Assembly: GCF_030540765.1 (NCBI RefSeq)
Contig: NZ_JAUOEL010000002.1
Location: 620,001-684,000, forward strand
Direction of reading: 5' to 3'
DNA from: Flavivirga jejuensis
GTDB lineage: Bacteria > Bacteroidota > Bacteroidia > Flavobacteriales > Flavobacteriaceae
DNA length: 64,000 bases
Below the pieces are notes generated by a model. That model saw only the letters and a program-made list of their open reading frames with translations. It was not told the DNA's origin and made no database searches. The position numbers and the translations under genes were made by a program. Positions 1 through 7,425 of the stretch are shown one piece after another (positions within the stretch are counted from its first letter, which is position 1; the number at the start of each line of letters is the position of its first letter).

Positions 1-205
1 CAAATTAATTTGCAAGCCCTTTTTTATGCGTTTAACTCAGATTATGTAATGATGAATCTTCGTTATAAAACCTGAAAGCGCAATAAAGACTGGTATTTTC
101 TTAATTTTAGCATAGTATCTCTATGGTGAAACTAAACAACAGTATTTGCAGTGGTTTCTGGATGCTATAGATTTTCTATTGCATAATCTGGGTTTAAATT
201 AGATC
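1..205. other. Left-edge intergenic DNA, nothing recognised
   Basis: AT-rich stretch downstream of the antiporter gene. No convincing reading frame, RNA gene or terminator hairpin was seen. Confidence 0.4.
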
Positions 206-1156
206 TTAAAATTTACCCCTTGTAAATACTAAAAACATAAAAACACCATAAGCAAAAACTAAAAAGAATCCTTTTGCTCTGCTTATCTGTAATTTCTTTG
301 GTAAAAATATTATTGGTATTAATATGAAACTAAAGCCTAGCATCCAAAAAATATCATTAGACAATATTTGAGGTTCTGTAATTTCAATTGGTTTTATTAT
401 GGCAGTTAACCCCAAGACAGATGCTATATTAAAAATATTAGAGCCAATTAAGTTACCCAAAGAAATGGCCTTTTCTTGCTTTGCAGCTGCAATAACAGAT
501 GCTGCTAACTCTGGTACACTGGTGCCTATAGCGATTAAAGATACACCAATTACCGCTTCACTAACACCTACAGAACGCGCAATCTCTTTTGATCCTTCTA
601 CCAGCCATTCACTTCCAAAATATAATGATGCTGCACCAATAACTAACCAAATAAATATCTTAAAATTTGAGACCACTGCTAAAGTTTCATCAACTTTCTC
701 TACATTCAAATCTTTTCTTGCCCTTCTCATCAATGTATATAAAAAGACGATAAGTCCTATGAATAAAATGCCTCCTTCTATAGCTGTAAGTACATTATCA
801 TTCTTAAGAAAATAATACAGCACTATAGAGAAGACCATCATAACAGGCCAGTTGAGTTTATAAAAGGATTTATCGACAGCTATTGTTCCTACCATAGCAG
901 TAATACCCAACACCAAACCAATATTAGCAATATTAGACCCCACGACATTATTTATAGCTATTGCTGGCGACCCAGATAATGCCGCTTGTAAACTAACTAG
1001 TAATTCTGGAGCAGATGTTGCAAAAGATACTACCGTCATACCTATTACCATTTTGGATATACTAAACTTAAACGATAATGCTACCGATGAACGTACCAAA
1101 AACTCACCTCCTACTACCAACAATATAAAACCAAGGATCACCCAAAATATACTCAT
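206..1156 (-). CDS. Calcium/sodium antiporter (CaCA family, YrbG-like)
   Basis: Inner-membrane cation exchanger of 316 residues, the usual length for bacterial YrbG/CaxA-type K+-dependent Na+/Ca2+ exchangers. The two diagnostic alpha-repeats are visible: the first runs from about residue 45 to 85 (SFATSAPELLVS, then NVVGSNIANIGLVLG), the second from about 210 to 250 (GTSVPELAASVIAA, then NLIGSNIFNIASVLG). These repeats carry the ion-binding acidic and polar residues. Around ten hydrophobic segments fit the family topology. It stands alone and is divergent from the BlaI gene. The ion preference cannot be read from sequence. Confidence 0.93.
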   Translation of the reverse strand: MSIFWVILGFILLVVGGEFLVRSSVALSFKFSISKMVIGMTVVSFATSAPELLVSLQAALSGSPAIAINNVVGSNIANIGLVLGITAMVGTIAVDKSFYKLNWPVMMVFSIVLYYFLKNDNVLTAIEGGILFIGLIVFLYTLMRRARKDLNVEKVDETLAVVSNFKIFIWLVIGAASLYFGSEWLVEGSKEIARSVGVSEAVIGVSLIAIGTSVPELAASVIAAAKQEKAISLGNLIGSNIFNIASVLGLTAIIKPIEITEPQILSNDIFWMLGFSFILIPIIFLPKKLQISRAKGFFLVFAYGVFMFLVFTRGKF

Positions 1157-1280
1157 AAAATATTTTTTTTTGCGAAGATAGTATAAGAATTACGATTTAC
1201 GATTTTTAAATTCATTATTGATGCATAGTAACCAAAACAGCAATAAAACTAAAAATATTGTTAAATAACTATATGTGTAG

Positions 1281-1311
1281 TTGTGTAACTATAAAAATAG
1301 TTATATGTTTG
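1281..1311 (+). promoter_or_regulatory. Promoter of the blaI-blaR1-like operon with an operator-like inverted repeat
   Basis: TTG at 1281-1283, a 20-bp spacer and TATGTTTG at 1304-1311 match the Bacteroidota consensus TTG-N19/20-TAnnTTTG. An inverted repeat, TAACTAT-AAAA-ATAGTTA (1286-1303), fills the spacer, where a bound BlaI-type dimer would block RNA polymerase. The promoter match is seen directly; the repressor assignment is inferred from adjacency. Confidence 0.6.
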
Positions 1312-1448
1312 TTTTGAGTTAAAATTACCCCCATGTTTAAGTTTCTGGTTTTTTTATAAAAAACAGGTATTGAAAGCATTATCTATAAGAATAACAATAA
1401 AAACTAATAAAATTTCCTTCTTCAAGGAAATGAAAAACATACAGATTA

Positions 1449-1808
1449 ATGGAAAAGTTAACGAACAAAGAAGAAGAAATCATGCATATTTTATGGAAGC
1501 TGGAAAAGGCTTTTGTTAAAGATGTACTTGCAGAAATAAAAAAGGATAAGCCGCATTACAACACACTATCTACCATAATAAGAAATTTAGAAGAGAAAGG
1601 TTATGTGGCACATAATGCTTATGGCAAAACCCACCAATACTACCCTATTGTTAGTAAAAAAAAATACAAGAAAAAATTTATGAGCTTGGCTATAGACCAT
1701 TATTTTAACAATTCTTATAAAAGCATGGTGTCGTTTTTTGCTAAGGAAGAAAAGATTAGCGTAGACGAGCTTAAAGAAATTATTGCCTTAATAGAAAAAG
1801 ACAAATAG
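1449..1808 (+). CDS. BlaI/MecI/CopY-family transcriptional repressor
   Basis: 119-residue winged-helix repressor. The N-terminal part (LTNKEEEIMHILWKLEKAFV, then the recognition region PHYNTLSTIIRNLEEKGYV) is typical of the penicillinase-repressor family, and the C-terminal half is the dimerisation helix region cut by the cognate protease. The stop codon is 2 bases before the start of the M56 protease gene, the standard repressor-sensor pairing. It probably autoregulates through the inverted repeat at 1286-1303. No beta-lactamase lies in the window, so the regulated target is unknown. Confidence 0.93.
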   Translation: MEKLTNKEEEIMHILWKLEKAFVKDVLAEIKKDKPHYNTLSTIIRNLEEKGYVAHNAYGKTHQYYPIVSKKKYKKKFMSLAIDHYFNNSYKSMVSFFAKEEKISVDELKEIIALIEKDK

Positions 1809-1810
1809 CA

Positions 1811-4633
1811 ATGGTATATTTATTAAAAGCCTGTGTGGTAACTGCTATTTTTTATATAATCTATAAAGTTTTTTTGCAACGCAATACCTTTTTTAAATCC
1901 AATAGAGGCTTTCTTTTATTAGGCTTAATAACATCGTTTATCTTTCCTTTTCTAGTCATTCATACCTATATTGAATATACGCCTGCCTCTACTATAATAA
2001 CAGACTATAATTTTGAAGATATCTCTACTGTAGTTGAAACCAAAGAAGAACCTTTTAATATTTTAGATTATCTTCCTATAGTCTATTTTTTAGGTGTTAG
2101 TTTCTTTTCTATTCGTTTTATTACACAATTTACTTCATTAATTACATTAATTTTTAAAAATAAAAACGAAAAACATGGTGATTTTATCTATGTAAAAATC
2201 CATACCAATATTTCTCCATTCTCGTTTTTTAACTGGATCGTTTATAACCCAGATCAATTTAATAAAACTGAGCTAGACCAAATTATTATGCACGAAAAAG
2301 TACATGCTCAACAATATCATTCTATAGATATTTTGTTAACACAACTTTCTTGTATTCTGCTTTGGTTTAATCCTTTTATATGGTTATACAATAAAGACCT
2401 GAAACAGAATCTGGAATTTTTAGCCGATAGTTCGGTGATAAATCATATTAAATACAAAAAAGAGTACCAATATACCTTACTTAAAACAAGTTTGCCAACT
2501 CATCAATTGGCATTAAGCAATAATTTTTATAATTCATTAATCAAAAAACGAATCATTATGTTACACAAATCAAAATCAAAAAAAATTAATCTAATAAAGT
2601 ATGCCTTTGTAATCCCTTTGCTTACCATATTTTTAATGAGCTTTAATACAGAGAACGTTTATGTTGAGACACCAGATTTAAATGCAGAAAATGAAACTGC
2701 AATAACTGAAGTCTCTTCAGCTAAAAATGACATTGAAACATTTATAATTTATAATAATTTCACCGACGCTAAATTCAACGCTTTTAAAGCTGAACTTAAA
2801 AGTAAAGGCTATGATTTTAATTTAAAAAATATACAAAGAAGAGTAAACAATTTTATTACTGCAATCAATTTTACAATTAGTAAGAACGGTATTGATGGAA
2901 ATTATACGGTATCTTCTGGAGAATTCGGTATAAATACTATTGTTATTGAATATTCAAAGATCAAAAATAAATTTAGTATTAATACATTAAATTTTCTTGA
3001 AAATGAAAAAAGAAATGCTAACAATCCAGATGTGGTAGAAATTATAATAGATAAGAACACAACTCATGCTAGCATTGAAAACAAAAAGAAACTTCTAGAA
3101 GAAAAGCATAATATAGTCTTTGATTTTGAAATAATTGATAAAAACTCTAAAAATGAAATAGTTACGTATTCTTTCAAAATAGGTCATAAAGACAAGAAAA
3201 GTTCTTCACAAAAGATCACTATAAATGCCAGCAACCCTACCGTTATTAAATACAACCCTATAACGAACTCTGTGTCTTACAACGTAATTGATATAAAAGG
3301 GGATAATTATGGATTTGTACAGAATTTTGAAAAACTTAATTATTACGTGATCCATAAGGACAATAGTGATGAAAATTTAAGAAGTGCTGCTAAATACTTA
3401 AAGAAAAAAGGTATTACCGTCAAATTCACCAATGTAAAACGTAATGACAAAGGTGAAATTATTTCAATTAAAATTAATGCCAAATCTGAATATGGAAATG
3501 TTAATTATAATCATGATTCTGGTGAGCCAATACCCTCAATAGCAATTTCATATCACAACGGAGGAAAAGGACTTAAGATTGGTGCACCACCAATTCCTAA
3601 TGATCACAATTTCAAGAAGAAAAAGAATAAGAACGAGAATAAGAATGAGGACAAGGACAAGGACGAGGACGAGAATTCTAAAAAAAATTTACTCGTTAGG
3701 AATCATACCACTGATGAGGTTTTAAAATTGTATGCAGAAAAATTAAAGAAAAAAGGAGTTACTATAGAGTTTAACGATGTAAAACGCAATGTAAAAGGTA
3801 AAATTATCTCAATTAATATCAATGCCAGATCAGAATATGGAAATGTTAATTACAATCAAAATCATGGAGAACCAATAACTCCAATAGTAATTTCTAACGA
3901 TAAAGAAAACGGGCTTAAGATTGGTTTATATAAACCTTATAATCAATATGCTATGAATGAGGCCTCTCTTTCTTCTAGTTATTCATTTAATACCAATAGC
4001 AACCCAGAACCAAAGGTAATAGAAAAATTAATAAAGGAATCTAAAGGCAAGGCTATATATATTCTGGATGGAAAAGAAATTACCGAAAAAGAATTAAGAT
4101 CAATAAACGAAGATAAAATAAGTCATATTAGTATTTTAAAAGGTAAATCTGCGGCTAAGAAATATGGTGAAAAAAGCAAAAATGGTGTTGTAGAAATTAC
4201 TACCAAAGTAGAGGAATACAAAAAAAATCAAATTAGTGAAATAAATAACAGTACGTTACCTCTTTACATTATAGATGGTAAAGAAATGACAAAAGAAGAT
4301 CTTGGAGATTTTGAAGATATAGATCATAATAACATTTATAGCTTAAATGTAATAAAAGGTAAGACAGCTACTAAAAAATATGGTGATAAAGGTAAAAATG
4401 GTGTTGTAGAAATTGCTTATAAAAAAGAGAAAACTCAAATTAAAGGTATAAACGGCAATACACCTCCTCTGTATATTTTAGACGGTAAAGAAATAACAAA
4501 TGAAGGTTTTGAAACTATAGATCGTGGTAACATTCATAGCATAAATGTAATAAAAGATAAAGAGGATGCTACTAAAAAATATAGCGAAAAAGGTAAAAAT
4601 GGTGTTATAGAAATTACTACTAAAAAAGAATAA
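1811..4633 (+). CDS. BlaR1-like M56 membrane metalloprotease with plug-like C-terminal repeats
   Basis: 940-residue sensor protease. Residues 1-280 hold membrane segments and the M56 peptidase domain with the zinc motif HEKVH (H161, E162, H165) and a downstream LEFLAD helix. A last membrane helix near 262-280 leads to a long extracytoplasmic region. That region has two clear copies (plus two degenerate ones) of a unit built on KKKGxTxxFxxVKRN, separated by a Lys/Glu/Asp-rich linker (3615-3690). It ends with three copies of a unit of about 55 residues, LYILDGKEIT ... SINVIKxKxATKKYGxKGKNGVVEI, which resembles the TonB-receptor plug segment. Known BlaR1 proteins carry a penicillin-binding sensor instead, so the signal here is unknown. 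Membrane-protein repressor cleavage is inferred from the BlaI partner. Confidence 0.85.
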   Translation: MVYLLKACVVTAIFYIIYKVFLQRNTFFKSNRGFLLLGLITSFIFPFLVIHTYIEYTPASTIITDYNFEDISTVVETKEEPFNILDYLPIVYFLGVSFFSIRFITQFTSLITLIFKNKNEKHGDFIYVKIHTNISPFSFFNWIVYNPDQFNKTELDQIIMHEKVHAQQYHSIDILLTQLSCILLWFNPFIWLYNKDLKQNLEFLADSSVINHIKYKKEYQYTLLKTSLPTHQLALSNNFYNSLIKKRIIMLHKSKSKKINLIKYAFVIPLLTIFLMSFNTENVYVETPDLNAENETAITEVSSAKNDIETFIIYNNFTDAKFNAFKAELKSKGYDFNLKNIQRRVNNFITAINFTISKNGIDGNYTVSSGEFGINTIVIEYSKIKNKFSINTLNFLENEKRNANNPDVVEIIIDKNTTHASIENKKKLLEEKHNIVFDFEIIDKNSKNEIVTYSFKIGHKDKKSSSQKITINASNPTVIKYNPITNSVSYNVIDIKGDNYGFVQNFEKLNYYVIHKDNSDENLRSAAKYLKKKGITVKFTNVKRNDKGEIISIKINAKSEYGNVNYNHDSGEPIPSIAISYHNGGKGLKIGAPPIPNDHNFKKKKNKNENKNEDKDKDEDENSKKNLLVRNHTTDEVLKLYAEKLKKKGVTIEFNDVKRNVKGKIISININARSEYGNVNYNQNHGEPITPIVISNDKENGLKIGLYKPYNQYAMNEASLSSSYSFNTNSNPEPKVIEKLIKESKGKAIYILDGKEITEKELRSINEDKISHISILKGKSAAKKYGEKSKNGVVEITTKVEEYKKNQISEINNSTLPLYIIDGKEMTKEDLGDFEDIDHNNIYSLNVIKGKTATKKYGDKGKNGVVEIAYKKEKTQIKGINGNTPPLYILDGKEITNEGFETIDRGNIHSINVIKDKEDATKKYSEKGKNGVIEITTKKE
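4048..4630 (+). repeat. Three in-frame plug-like coding repeats in the BlaR1-like gene
   Basis: Three tandem units at about 4048-4209, 4256-4425 and 4463-4630 each encode an (L/I)Y-I-(L/I)DGKE start and an (A/T)KKY-(G/S)-KxKNGV(V/I)EI end. Copies two and three are the closest. They are diverged, so they are old duplications under selection rather than recent array growth. Confidence 0.8.
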
Positions 4634-4667
4634 AAGATCCTAAACCTCACCCTCCTCTAAAAGCGAG

Positions 4668-4744
4668 ATTAGTCTACCACGGTCAAAGACGTGGTTCAAC
4701 TTACAATTTTGAATACGTCTTGCAGACTTCTCAAAATTGAGTTT
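4668..4744. repeat. Dispersed intergenic repeat, copy A
   Basis: About 77 bp that aligns with 12803-12880 at roughly three quarters identity; both share ATTAGTCT near the left end and TGGTTCAACTT then CAATTTTGAAT in the middle. Copy A contains a perfect 9-bp inverted repeat, CAATTTTGA and TCAAAATTG, around an 18-bp loop. It is non-coding. Confidence 0.55.
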
Positions 4745-4780
4745 CACTAATAAAACAATTAAAACAAACTAAATAATTTA

Positions 4781-4808
4781 AGACACTCAATACTGGGTGT
4801 CTTTTTTT
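4781..4808 (+). terminator. Rho-independent terminator of the blaI-blaR1-like operon
   Basis: GACACTCA (4782-4789) pairs with TGGGTGTC (4794-4801) around an ATAC loop, with one G-T pair, followed by seven T residues. It lies 150 bp after the M56 gene on the same strand. Confidence 0.8.
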
Positions 4809-5213
4809 ATGTTTTAATATTTCAAAAAGATAAAACTGATAAAAAATACCTTTTTTAAAACAAATAGTGCCTTGGTAATTAAAAACGTATCTAAAACGCC
4901 TCTATAATTATCATATTTTATAACTAAAAATATCTATTCAGGTTACAATATAAAACTTCATTAAAGAGAGTCACTCAAATTTAGAAACCAATTTAATTTT
5001 ATCACTTACAAATTTATATTCAATTTCATTGATTTTAATTAAAACGTTTGGCAAACATATTGGGAAATATATATCTTCAAAAAACATTGATATAATAAAC
5101 CTATTTAATAACCTTTAAAACCTAAAAAACATGATCACTCTAGCCAAACTTATAATTGATATCATACTTCTTATTATCTCAATTATATAAACTTCACTAA
5201 ATGTAAAACTTAA

Positions 5214-5370
5214 AAACTGTTTAAATTTTACCCTTTAGTTTATTTTGTCGTTTTAAGCCCTCATTCTGCAGCAAAATTTCTTTAAATAACGATGCTATTC
5301 ACATTTATTTTGCATTGACTGCGAACTTAATCCACCCAAACTAATTCCAAAAACAAAACTTAAACAGTTT
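5214..5370. mobile_element. 157-bp MITE-like element with 5-bp target duplication
   Basis: The ends form 16-bp terminal inverted repeats matching at 15 of 16 positions: AAACTGTTTAAATTTT on the left, and AAACTGTTTAAGTTTT as the reverse complement of the right end. The element is directly flanked on both sides by CTTAA (5209-5213 and 5371-5375), as a target-site duplication would be. There is no coding capacity, so any movement would need a transposase from elsewhere. The parent element is not in the window. Confidence 0.65.
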
Positions 5371-5404
5371 CTTAATCTAGAATAAGTTTTACTATTTTTA
5401 TAGC

Positions 5405-5557
5405 ATGCAAAAACAAGTATTTAAATTTTTAGCGAAGATTAATAAAATAATATTACCAAGTTTTTCTAAACAACGGTTAGATCTATCCAAAGCAACTAAA
5501 CTGCAAATGGCTATTATTGGTTGGAGATGGTTTGTTACTAAAAATGCTTTAGATTAA
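5405..5557 (+). CDS. Small conserved flavobacterial protein, 50 residues
   Basis: ATG at 5405 opens a 50-codon frame ending at 5557. The product is basic with a hydrophobic start (MQKQVFKFLAKINKIILPSF) and ends in WRWFVTKNALD. From memory it resembles a family of roughly 50-residue flavobacterial proteins that databases often label SsrA-binding protein, although it has none of the SmpB fold. The function is unknown. It starts 30 bp after the right target duplication of the MITE-like element, which could have displaced or supplied its promoter. Confidence 0.6.
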   Translation: MQKQVFKFLAKINKIILPSFSKQRLDLSKATKLQMAIIGWRWFVTKNALD

Positions 5558-5654
5558 TTTTAAATAAATAATAATTCTAACGCATTAATTCTGCCAATAG
5601 GCACTTCAATATTAAAAGCAAGACATCTTATCCTTGTAAAAATAATAGCAAGAA

Positions 5655-5696
5655 AGAAAGGCTGATGTCTCAAACTAATTAACAACTAGCCTTTCT
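5655..5696 (-). terminator. Hairpin downstream of the orphan susD gene
   Basis: AGAAAGGCT (5655-5663) pairs perfectly with AGCCTTTCT (5688-5696) around a 24-base loop. On the minus strand it is followed by a T-rich run (TTCTTGCTATTATTTTT), so it is the likely end of the susC-susD transcript. Confidence 0.5.
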
Positions 5697-5744
5697 ACAC
5701 TATCTAACTAAACAAAAATATCCTTAATCTTGTCTTGTGGGCTT

Positions 5745-7415
5745 CTACCACCCATCTGTTTGTTCTAGCAATCCTGAGCTTTTTAAAATCTCATCTGTAT
5801 GTATTGGTAGTAAATACATTTTATCTTCAAAAGGTTCTCTTTCTCCCAATACAAAAGGAGTATAAATAATTTCTCCAGTACTCGTGTTTTTAATAACTTC
5901 CATACCTCTTAAGTCTGTAGAAAATTCTTCATTATCCAATTTCCATCTACGCATATCAAAGAAACGTTGTCCTTCAAAAGCAAATTCTACGCGTCTTTCA
6001 TTATAAAGGACTCTTCTAAGTGCTTCACCAGAAACATTGTTATCTACAGGTGACGTAGCAACACTTGGTCGTGCTCTTACCATATTAATGTATTGACGAC
6101 ACGTCTCCTCATCCCCAAGTTCGAATTTTGCCTCAGCATAATTCAAATAAATTTCTGCTAAACGGAAATATACCCAAGGCATCGTATAGGGAGTTTGAAA
6201 ACTTAAGGCTACATCTTCATCTGGGGCGAATTTTTTAAGCACATAGTTGGACCTTGGGTTATCCCCGCTTTGTCTAAAAGAATCAAATCCATAAGTTGCT
6301 GCGTCATCAGATATCCACATTTCCATAGTATCCCCTCTATAAACAGAACCATTATGTAAAATAGTTGCCTCTAACCGAGAGTCTCTATTTGCATAAGGAT
6401 TTTGTGGATCATAAGCAGCATCAGGATTGATATTCTCTCCTTCAGAATCAAGAAATGGCAATTCTCCATTAGTCATTGGATAAGAATCTACTAAGTTTTG
6501 AGTTGGACCATTAGTGGCTCCCCACCCGCCATAGCCGCCATAGCGTCTATTCATATTAATAATTGGAGCTTGATGTGAGTTTGTTGATGAAAAGTTACGA
6601 GCAAAAATCAATCCGCTGTTTTCACTTCCACTAGGTTGAATAAACATTTGACGATAATCTGGATATAGGCTATACCCTGCATTCAAAAGCTCCTCGGCGG
6701 CATCGGCAGCTAGTTGCCATTTTCCCATATCATCAGATGTATTAAACAGTGGAGAGGCTGCATATAATAACATTCTTGACTGAAGGGCTTTACAGGCATC
6801 TTGTGTACCACGACCAAAATCGGCACTAGTAGTAGCATGTGATTTAGGAAGGACTGCAATTGCCTCTTCTAAGTCTTTGTTTATAAACGCTACACAATCG
6901 TCAAACGAGCTTCGCTCAAAGTTGATTTCCTCTCCTATCTCATAAGATTTCTCAATAATGGGCACACCTCCATAGCGTCTAATCAATTCAAAATTGATAA
7001 AAGCTCGTACAAATTTCGCTTCTGCAATTAGAACATCCACATTTTCAAGGGTAATTTGTGGGTCTTCCATTTCCTCTATAAAAATATTTATTTTTCGAAT
7101 GTACAGATAACCTCTTTGCCAAAAATATAAATAGTTTTGACGCGCCCTGTAACTAAAGATATTATCGGCGTCGAATGTATTTCGTTGTACATTATCACCA
7201 TTGCTAAATGCTTCATCGGTGTATTTAGATATCATATGTCTACTAAACCCATGTGGTATGCCATTATACAAAGCATTGTGATAGGCAGACACTAAACTGG
7301 GGTCTGTCCAAACATCGGTTTCCGAAACTCGATCCTTTGGGTTAACATCTAAAAAATCATCGTTACATGCTATAACGATAAAGAATAAACTGAATAATAT
7401 TAATATTTTTTTCAT
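5745..7415 (-). CDS. SusD/RagB-family surface nutrient-binding lipoprotein
   Basis: Outer-membrane surface lipoprotein that caps its SusC partner. The start at 7415 (MKKILILF) is preferred over an upstream in-frame codon because it begins the lipoprotein signal, with lipobox Cys17 in IVIAC. About 556 residues, normal for the family. Helical TPR-like segments and a C-terminal SusD region with RRVLYNERRVEFAFEGQRFF are clear. It starts 10 bp after the SusC stop. No glycan-degrading enzyme is nearby, so the ligand cannot be guessed. Confidence 0.95.
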   Translation of the reverse strand: MKKILILFSLFFIVIACNDDFLDVNPKDRVSETDVWTDPSLVSAYHNALYNGIPHGFSRHMISKYTDEAFSNGDNVQRNTFDADNIFSYRARQNYLYFWQRGYLYIRKINIFIEEMEDPQITLENVDVLIAEAKFVRAFINFELIRRYGGVPIIEKSYEIGEEINFERSSFDDCVAFINKDLEEAIAVLPKSHATTSADFGRGTQDACKALQSRMLLYAASPLFNTSDDMGKWQLAADAAEELLNAGYSLYPDYRQMFIQPSGSENSGLIFARNFSSTNSHQAPIINMNRRYGGYGGWGATNGPTQNLVDSYPMTNGELPFLDSEGENINPDAAYDPQNPYANRDSRLEATILHNGSVYRGDTMEMWISDDAATYGFDSFRQSGDNPRSNYVLKKFAPDEDVALSFQTPYTMPWVYFRLAEIYLNYAEAKFELGDEETCRQYINMVRARPSVATSPVDNNVSGEALRRVLYNERRVEFAFEGQRFFDMRRWKLDNEEFSTDLRGMEVIKNTSTGEIIYTPFVLGEREPFEDKMYLLPIHTDEILKSSGLLEQTDGW

Positions 7416-7425
7416 TATATATTTT

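Larger units (their letters stand above)
4634..5404. other. 771-bp intergenic region with repeat, terminator and MITE-like element
   Basis: Contains a dispersed repeat (4668-4744), the terminator of the BlaR1-like operon (4781-4808), a possible 19-codon hydrophobic frame (5131-5190) and a 157-bp inverted-repeat element (5214-5370). The rest is AT-rich with nothing recognisable. Confidence 0.6.

Noticed and set aside
399-815. 138-codon plus-strand frame inside the antiporter gene
   Set aside because: It lies wholly antisense to a gene with clear family motifs; its translation is low in structure and rich in Ser/Thr/Pro as expected of an antisense shadow.
3615-3690. Lys/Asn/Glu/Asp-coding run as a tandem repeat array
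   Set aside because: Unit sequence and length are irregular; it is better seen as a low-complexity linker in the M56 protein.
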